Source: Betaproteobacteria bacterium (GTDB taxonomy: Bacteria; Pseudomonadota; Gammaproteobacteria; Burkholderiales; Casimicrobiaceae). From it: DNA of 9,521 nucleotides. The stretch lies in assembly GCA_005889025.1 (NCBI GenBank), contig VBCZ01000026.1, positions 3,990 to 13,510 on the forward strand, read 5' to 3'. The notes beneath the pieces are model-generated. The model did not search any database. It saw only the letters and a program-made list of their open reading frames with translations, and was not told the origin of the DNA. The position numbers were made by a program, and so were the translations under genes. Within the stretch, counting starts at the first letter, position 1, and each line of letters opens with the position of its first letter. Of the stretch, positions 5,151 to 9,521 are shown piece by piece.

Positions 5151-6614
5151 GTGGCCGAACCAATCGCCGCTGCCGCCATCGCCCCGCACAAGCCCGCGCA
5201 CATATTATTTGGCATCGCGGCGATGGCCGCGCTGCTCGCCATGGCGCCGTTCGCGGGCATCTACCCCGTCTTTCTGATGAAGGCGTTGTGCTTTGCGCTG
5301 TTCGCCTGTGCGTTCAATCTGCTGATCGGGTTCGGCGGACTGCTGTCGTTCGGTCACGCCATGTTTCTCGGCGCCGCCGGCTATGTCTGCGCTCATGCCG
5401 CGAAGGAATGGGGATGGCCGCCTGAAGCGGCGATCCTGGCCGGTACCGGGGCTTCCGCCGCTCTGGGGATCATTGCCGGCGCGCTGGCGATCCGGCGCCA
5501 GGGCATTTACTTCGCGATGATCACGCTGGCGCTGGCGCAGATGATGTTCTTCTTCTATTTGCAGGCGCCATTCACCCACGGCGAGGATGGCATCCAATCG
5601 GTGCCGCGCGGAAAGATGTTCGGGCTTTTCGATCTGTCGGGCACGCTGACCATGTATTACGTGGTGCTGGTGATCTTCCTCGGCGCTTTCCTGCTGATCT
5701 ATCGCATCATCCACTCGCCGTTCGGGCAGGTGCTCAAGGCGATACGCGAAAACGAGCCGCGCGCGATCTCGCTGGGTTACGACGCCGAGCGTTACAAGCT
5801 GCTGGCCTTTGTCCTGTCCGCCACGCTCGCCGGGCTGGCAGGAGCGACCAAGGCAATCGTGTTCCAGCTCGCGTCGCTCACCGACGTGCACTGGACCATG
5901 TCCGGCGAGGTCGTGCTCATGACGCTACTGGGCGGCATGGGAACGGTGTTCGGGCCCGTGGTCAGCGCCTTCGTCATCATCGGGCTGGAAAACTATCTTG
6001 CCGGCTTCGGCCAATGGGTGACGGTGATCACCGGGGTGATTTTCGTCGTATGCGTGCTCGCGTTCCGCCGCGGCATAGTCGGTGAGATCGCGGCATGGAC
6101 GCCGCAGGCTGCCGCGGCTCAGAAGCTCGACGTGGTTGGCGCCTGCCGCGCCGGTGTTCCGAACGGCGCCTATGAGCTCCGGACCCAGGATGGACATCTT
6201 CGCGTCGCCGGCGCATTCGCGCACGGCAGCAAGACCGGAACGTTCATTTTCTGGAGCAGTCGCGGCGGACGCATCGCGGTCATTCCGTACGAAGAAGACG
6301 CGCGGACCGGGACCGTGGCGCTGTGGTACCTCGCTCCCGGAGCGAATCGCGAACTCGGGCGCAAGCTCGAAGCGCCATACAACGGCAACGAGCTGCACGG
6401 GATCAAACGCTCGTGGCATCCGGACGGCGCTCGGCGGGCGGAGTTCCTCTATGACCACGGCGTGCTCATCGAAGCGCATGCATGGAGCGCGGCGGGGAAG
6501 CCTTTGTCGGCGGCCGAGGCACGAGCGCTGGCTGTGCGGGATGCGATCAACGACGAGCGCTATTACCGGACGCTGGAGCAGATTGTTCGCGACAACATGC
6601 CGCATTGCGAGTGA
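5151..6614 (+). CDS. livM: LivM branched-chain amino-acid permease fused to a C-terminal MORN/YwqK-like repeat domain
   Basis: Residues 1 to about 315 are a complete LivM permease: helices near 18-35, 40-60, 95-113, 120-138, 168-187, 216-236, 253-280 and 289-305; motifs NLLIGFGGLLSFGHAMFLG at 56-74 and AIRENEPRAISLGYDAERYK at 197-216 (ATPase-contact loop). LivM proteins normally end soon after FRRGIVGEIA (306-314). Here the frame continues through TPQAAAAQ into about 160 soluble residues with short Gly-rich repeats, such as NGAYELRTQDG at 338-348, TGTFIFWSSRGG at 362-373, TGTVALWYLAPG at 386-397 and HGIKRSWHPDG at 416-426. The pattern resembles MORN-variant/YwqK-like repeat proteins. The tail has no methionine start or signal peptide of its own. 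The start is GTG at 5151 with aaggaaaag just upstream, 3 bases after the livH stop. Neither LivG nor LivF follows. The RR at 306-307 suggests the tail faces the cytoplasm. Confidence 0.9.
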   Translation: MAEPIAAAAIAPHKPAHILFGIAAMAALLAMAPFAGIYPVFLMKALCFALFACAFNLLIGFGGLLSFGHAMFLGAAGYVCAHAAKEWGWPPEAAILAGTGASAALGIIAGALAIRRQGIYFAMITLALAQMMFFFYLQAPFTHGEDGIQSVPRGKMFGLFDLSGTLTMYYVVLVIFLGAFLLIYRIIHSPFGQVLKAIRENEPRAISLGYDAERYKLLAFVLSATLAGLAGATKAIVFQLASLTDVHWTMSGEVVLMTLLGGMGTVFGPVVSAFVIIGLENYLAGFGQWVTVITGVIFVVCVLAFRRGIVGEIAAWTPQAAAAQKLDVVGACRAGVPNGAYELRTQDGHLRVAGAFAHGSKTGTFIFWSSRGGRIAVIPYEEDARTGTVALWYLAPGANRELGRKLEAPYNGNELHGIKRSWHPDGARRAEFLYDHGVLIEAHAWSAAGKPLSAAEARALAVRDAINDERYYRTLEQIVRDNMPHCE

Positions 6615-6723
6615 ATCGACTGATTTAGTTGACCTGTGCCCCGCAGCGGACCATCATGGGCCATGTCCATGTCATATCCGGCGGGCAGCTCTCGCGGGAA
6701 AGACCATGGTTTATGCTGGTTTC

Positions 6724-6730
6724 AGGGAGA
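6724..6730 (+). promoter_or_regulatory. Ribosome binding site that sets the lipoprotein start
   Basis: Agggaga lies 5 bases before the ATG at 6736, and an in-frame ATG at 6706 has no comparable site. The 6736 start also gives a compact signal peptide. Confidence 0.6.
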
Positions 6731-6735
6731 AACTC

Positions 6736-7329
6736 ATGCGCTTGATCACCAAGCTATGCCTTGTCGCGGTGGCCACACTGCTCACCGCGTGCCAGATCCT
6801 GCCCTACGACCAGAAGACCCGGTTCACCACCTGGTCCGATGCGGATTTGCAGCCACGCACGGTACGTTTCCCGACCATGCTGACTTTTCCCGACAACACG
6901 ATGTTCTTCTATCCGATTTACGACATACCACCCCGCTCCGACCTCGTCCTGCGTGGGATCAACTGTGCGCGTCGCGAGGACGGCAAACTCGTGGTGCTCG
7001 CGCGGGTGCAGAACATGGGATCGGACATCATCGCCGCCACCCCGCTGCTGACCTCCGCTGATCTGGGTGCATTCCGCGTGGCGGCCACAGTGACCACCGC
7101 CGCCGGTGAGTTGGAGCGGTTCGACGCCTATCAGATCGTTCCGCTGACGGTTTCCTCGAGCGTGGTGCTCGCGCTCAATTCGCCGTATGTGGGCTTAAGC
7201 GACATCAGGCGCATCGACGTCGTCGCCGACCCGGACAGCATCGTTCCCGATCCGATTCGCGAGAACAACCGGCTGAGCTGGCAGGGCACGCTGGATCCGG
7301 CAAACCCGCGGTGTCAAGTCGATCGCTGA
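6736..7329 (+). CDS. Putative lipoprotein with CARDB-like domain
   Basis: A 197-residue protein with a lipoprotein signal peptide: MRLITK, a hydrophobic run, then the lipobox LTAC with Cys19 as the acylation site. The mature protein is therefore probably anchored in the inner or outer membrane. The rest resembles the CARDB (adhesion-type beta-sandwich) pattern: LVVLARVQNMGSD in the middle, a TTAAGE turn, and near the C-terminus DVVADPDSIVPDPIRENNR, like the closing ENN strand of such domains. I do not recognise a specific family or function. It starts 121 bases after livM and is 155 bases before etfB, so it may have its own promoter. A ttgacc box at 6629-6634 is followed by no good -10 box and is not called. 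Confidence 0.8.
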   Translation: MRLITKLCLVAVATLLTACQILPYDQKTRFTTWSDADLQPRTVRFPTMLTFPDNTMFFYPIYDIPPRSDLVLRGINCARREDGKLVVLARVQNMGSDIIAATPLLTSADLGAFRVAATVTTAAGELERFDAYQIVPLTVSSSVVLALNSPYVGLSDIRRIDVVADPDSIVPDPIRENNRLSWQGTLDPANPRCQVDR

Positions 7330-7484
7330 CGACCTTGTCTCCGGCGCGAGCGTGCAAGTGAGGATGCTCGAGCGATCGGCGTAGCGTCCGACCCGTTCGA
7401 AACTGCCATCCAGCGTCCGTTAGCGGTTCGCAAGCCCCGTGGCGCGAGCGGGCAAGCGCATTCCGGACCCAATCCAGGCTGAAG

Positions 7485-8234
7485 ATGAAAGTACTCGTCC
7501 CCGTCAAGCGGGTCATCGACTTCAACGTCAAGGTGCGTGTCAAGCCCGACGGCTCGGGCGTCGACACGGCGAATGTCAAGATGTCGATGAATCCGTTCGA
7601 CGGAATCGCGGTCGAAGAAGCGGTTCGACTCAAGGAAAAAAGCATCGCGACCGAGATCGTCGCCATCACCTGCGGCATTACGGCGTGCCAGGAGACGCTG
7701 CGAACCGCGCTGGCGCTGGGCGCCGACCGCGCAATCCTGATCGAGACCGGCGTGGACCTGCAGCCGCTCGCGGTCGCCAAGCTCCTCAAGGCGATCGTCG
7801 GCAGGGAATCTCCGCAGCTTGTCATCCTGGGCAAGCAGGCCATCGACGACGATGCGAATCAAGTCGGCCAGATGCTCGCGGCGCTGCTCGGATGGCCACA
7901 GGCGACCTTCGCGTCCAAGGTGGACATCGCCGACGGCCGCGCGACCGTCAAACGGGAAATCGACGGCGGCTTGGAGACGGTGGAGATGAATCTGCCGGCG
8001 GTGATCACGACCGACCTGCGCTTGAACGAGCCGCGCTACGCCACGCTGCCGAATATCATGAAGGCCAAGAAAAAACCTCTCGAAGTCATCAAGCCCGACG
8101 CGCTTGGCGTCGACGTGACACCGCGCCTGGCAACGCTCAAGGTGGTCGAGCCTCCCAAGCGCAAGGGTGGCGGGAAAGTGGCCGACGTCAAGGAGCTGGT
8201 TTCGAAGCTGCGCAACGAAGCCAAGGTGATTTGA
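7485..8234 (+). CDS. etfB: Electron transfer flavoprotein subunit beta
   Basis: Beta subunit of the soluble ETF heterodimer, which carries electrons from acyl-CoA and related dehydrogenases to ETF:ubiquinone oxidoreductase. Its 249 residues are the standard length. The start MKVLVPVKRVIDFNVKVRV is the usual N-terminus. The nucleotide-binding region includes ITCGITACQETLRTALALGADRA (61-83; quoted motif core ALALGADRA) and GKQAIDDDANQVGQ at 116-129. The beta-subunit signature region runs over about 155-185, with NEPRYATLPNIMKAKKK at 181-197. The 155 bases upstream hold no clear Shine-Dalgarno or promoter that I can defend. It is separated from etfA by 93 bases with heptamer repeats, a longer gap than usual for this pair. 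Confidence 0.97.
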   Translation: MKVLVPVKRVIDFNVKVRVKPDGSGVDTANVKMSMNPFDGIAVEEAVRLKEKSIATEIVAITCGITACQETLRTALALGADRAILIETGVDLQPLAVAKLLKAIVGRESPQLVILGKQAIDDDANQVGQMLAALLGWPQATFASKVDIADGRATVKREIDGGLETVEMNLPAVITTDLRLNEPRYATLPNIMKAKKKPLEVIKPDALGVDVTPRLATLKVVEPPKRKGGGKVADVKELVSKLRNEAKVI

Positions 8235-8235
8235 T

Positions 8236-8314
8236 CGTCCAGCGTCCAGCGTCCTGCGTTTGGAGCACGGCATGCGAACCGATCTTACGCTTGACGCTCG
8301 ACACTCAACGCTCG
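8236..8314. repeat. Opposed arrays of a 7-bp tandem repeat between etfB and etfA
   Basis: The left array reads cgtccag, cgtccag, cgtcctg, cgtttgg (8236-8263). The right array reads acgcttg, acgctcg, acactca, acgctcg (8287-8314). The unit gctcgac on the right differs by one base from gctggac, the reverse complement of the left unit, so the arrays are imperfect inverted repeats with a 23-base spacer. They could fold into a hairpin with arms of up to about 28 bases and several mismatches. Confidence 0.6.
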
Positions 8315-8327
8315 ACCAGATCTGACC

Positions 8328-9260
8328 ATGAGCATTCTCGTCATCGCAGAGCACGACCACCGCGCGTTGAAGAGCGCGACGCTGAACACCGTCGCGGCGG
8401 CACAAAAAATCGGCGGCGACATTCATGTCCTGGTTGCGGGCCATGGCGCGTCAGATGCGGCGCAGGCCGCGTCCAAGCTAGCGGGTGTGGCCAAGGTCCT
8501 GCATGCGGACGCGCCACAGCTCGGCAGCCAGACCGCGGAGAACGTCGCGGGGCTGGTGACGCCGCTTGCCGGCGCATACACGCACATCCTGTTGCCCGCG
8601 ACGGGCTTCGGAAAGAATATCGCCCCGCGGATCGCGGCGCTCCTCGACGTCGCGCAGATTTCCGACATCATCGACGTGGTATCGCCCGATACTTTCGTGC
8701 GCCCCATCTATGCCGGCAATGCCTTTGCGACCGTTCAATCGAAGGATGGGAAAAAAGTCATCACCGTCCGCACGACCGGATTCGATGCCGCGGCCGCGAC
8801 TGGAGGCACCGCGCCGATCGAAAGCCTCGCCACGCCCGCGGACGCAGGCATGGCGCAGGTCACGGGACAGGATCTCACCCAGTCGGATCGCCCCGAGCTC
8901 ACGTCTGCCCGGGTGATTATCTCCGGCGGCCGAGGCATGCAGAAGGGCGAGAATTTCAAGATGCTCGAGGCGCTGGCGGACAAACTCAACGCCGCGATCG
9001 GCGCGTCGCGCGCTGCCGTCGATGCGGGTTATGTTCCCAGCGACTATCAAGTGGGGCAGACCGGAAAGATCGTCGCGCCCGATCTGTATATCGCGGTCGG
9101 CATTTCCGGTGCGATCCAGCATCTCGCGGGAATGAAGGACAGCAAGGTCATCGTCGCCATCAACAAGGACGCCGAAGCGCCCATTTTCCAGATCGCCGAT
9201 TACGGCCTGGTGGGCGATCTGTTCGAGATCATTCCTGCGCTGACTGCCGAGCTCGGATGA
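8328..9260 (+). CDS. etfA: Electron transfer flavoprotein subunit alpha
   Basis: FAD-binding alpha subunit of ETF, partner of the etfB product. Its 310 residues are full length. The N-terminal domain starts MSILVIAEHDHRALKSATLN. The C-terminal FAD domain begins near RPELTSARVIISGGRGM (188-204) and holds GQTGKIVAPDLYIAVG (243-258), then ISGAIQHLAGMKDSKVIVAI and NKDAEAPIFQIADYGLVGDL. These are the classic alpha-subunit FAD contacts, and no key residue looks changed. The start at 8328 matches the family N-terminus, although no good Shine-Dalgarno precedes it. Its TGA overlaps the ATG of the next gene (ATGA), so the acyl-CoA dehydrogenase is translationally coupled. Confidence 0.97.
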   Translation: MSILVIAEHDHRALKSATLNTVAAAQKIGGDIHVLVAGHGASDAAQAASKLAGVAKVLHADAPQLGSQTAENVAGLVTPLAGAYTHILLPATGFGKNIAPRIAALLDVAQISDIIDVVSPDTFVRPIYAGNAFATVQSKDGKKVITVRTTGFDAAAATGGTAPIESLATPADAGMAQVTGQDLTQSDRPELTSARVIISGGRGMQKGENFKMLEALADKLNAAIGASRAAVDAGYVPSDYQVGQTGKIVAPDLYIAVGISGAIQHLAGMKDSKVIVAINKDAEAPIFQIADYGLVGDLFEIIPALTAELG

Positions 9261-9521
9261 GCGTCTATCGCGCACCGCTGCAGGACATGCAATTCGTCTT
9301 GAACGAGCTGGCCGGGCTCGAGCAGGTCGGCAAGCTGCCGGGTTTCGAAGACGCGACGCCCGATACGGTCGCCGCGGTTCTCGAAGAAGCCTCCAAGTTC
9401 GCCACCGAGGTGCTCGATCCCCTCAACGCGATCGGTGATCGCGAAGGCGCGACGTGGCAGCCCGGCGGTTCGGTCAAGACGGCGCCCGGGTTCAAGGAAG
9501 CATACAAGCGCTTTATCGAAA
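9257..9521 (+). CDS. Acyl-CoA dehydrogenase, N-terminal part, runs off the window
   Basis: The first 88 codons of a large acyl-CoA dehydrogenase. MSVYRAPLQDMQFVLNEL followed by PGFEDATPDTVAAVLEEASKFA and EVLDPLNAIGDREG is the N-terminal helical segment of the approximately 590-600-residue group that includes 3-methylmercaptopropionyl-CoA dehydrogenase (DmdC)-like enzymes. GFKEAYKRFIE follows. The active-site region lies outside the window, so substrate cannot be judged. The ATG overlaps the etfA stop by 4 bases (ATGA), which supports an etfB-etfA-dehydrogenase operon in which EtfAB is the electron acceptor. Confidence 0.88.
   Translation, partial: MSVYRAPLQDMQFVLNELAGLEQVGKLPGFEDATPDTVAAVLEEASKFATEVLDPLNAIGDREGATWQPGGSVKTAPGFKEAYKRFIE

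Noticed and set aside
4188..5201. A 337-codon open frame on - across the IS end, the transglycosylase remnant and livH
   Set aside because: Its composition is low-complexity charged (many His, Asp, Arg), and it crosses features that are clearly coding in other frames.
6629..6657. ttgacc with catcat 17 bases on as a promoter for the lipoprotein
   Set aside because: The -10 candidate is poor, and such half-matches are common.
6082..6735. A 5' extension of the lipoprotein frame back to 6082
   Set aside because: The extension lies over livM in another frame. A Shine-Dalgarno and the signal peptide place the start at 6736.
8236..8314. Heptamer arrays read as a CRISPR array
   Set aside because: The units are 7 bases long with no spacers, and there is no cas gene.

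Overview
The window is high-GC and densely coded. Its gene content (heterotetrameric-type sarcosine oxidase beta subunit, Liv permeases, an etfB-etfA-acyl-CoA dehydrogenase run, an IS481-family insertion sequence and intergenic palindromic repeats) fits a betaproteobacterium, probably in or near Burkholderiales. This assignment rests on protein character and base composition, not on a marker gene.

Layout. (1) Bases 1-2661, all on +: the 3' part of a polar amino-acid ABC permease, its ATPase, and soxB, probably one uptake-plus-catabolism operon. The usual soxD, soxA and soxG genes do not follow. (2) Bases 2662-2918: gene-free DNA holding three perfect hairpins of the short dispersed-repeat type. 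(3) Bases 2919-4218: a complete-looking IS481-family element with its transposase on -, and two copies of a 25-bp-phased transposase-site-like repeat at each end. (4) Bases 4221-4556: a REP-like hairpin and the 3' remnant of a lytic transglycosylase on -, cut just after where its catalytic Glu should be. (5) Bases 4548-6614 on +: livH lacking its first third, then livM carrying an extra C-terminal domain of about 160 residues with MORN/YwqK-like repeats. (6) Bases 6736-7329: a small lipoprotein with a CARDB-like fold signature. (7) Bases 7485-9521: etfB, etfA and the start of an acyl-CoA dehydrogenase. EtfAB would take electrons from the dehydrogenase and pass them to the quinone pool; sarcosine oxidase of this type uses oxygen instead.

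The middle of the window (about 2.7-4.6 kb) looks rearranged. A mobile element sits between two repeat types, soxB has lost or never had its partners, and at about 4550 two divergently oriented genes meet with both of their 5' ends missing. A deletion across an ancestral divergent pair would explain that junction; an assembly chimera would too.

No CRISPR array, tRNA, rRNA, riboswitch or defence system was seen. The most unusual items are the LivM fusion, the double-truncation junction, and the inverted heptamer arrays between etfB and etfA.
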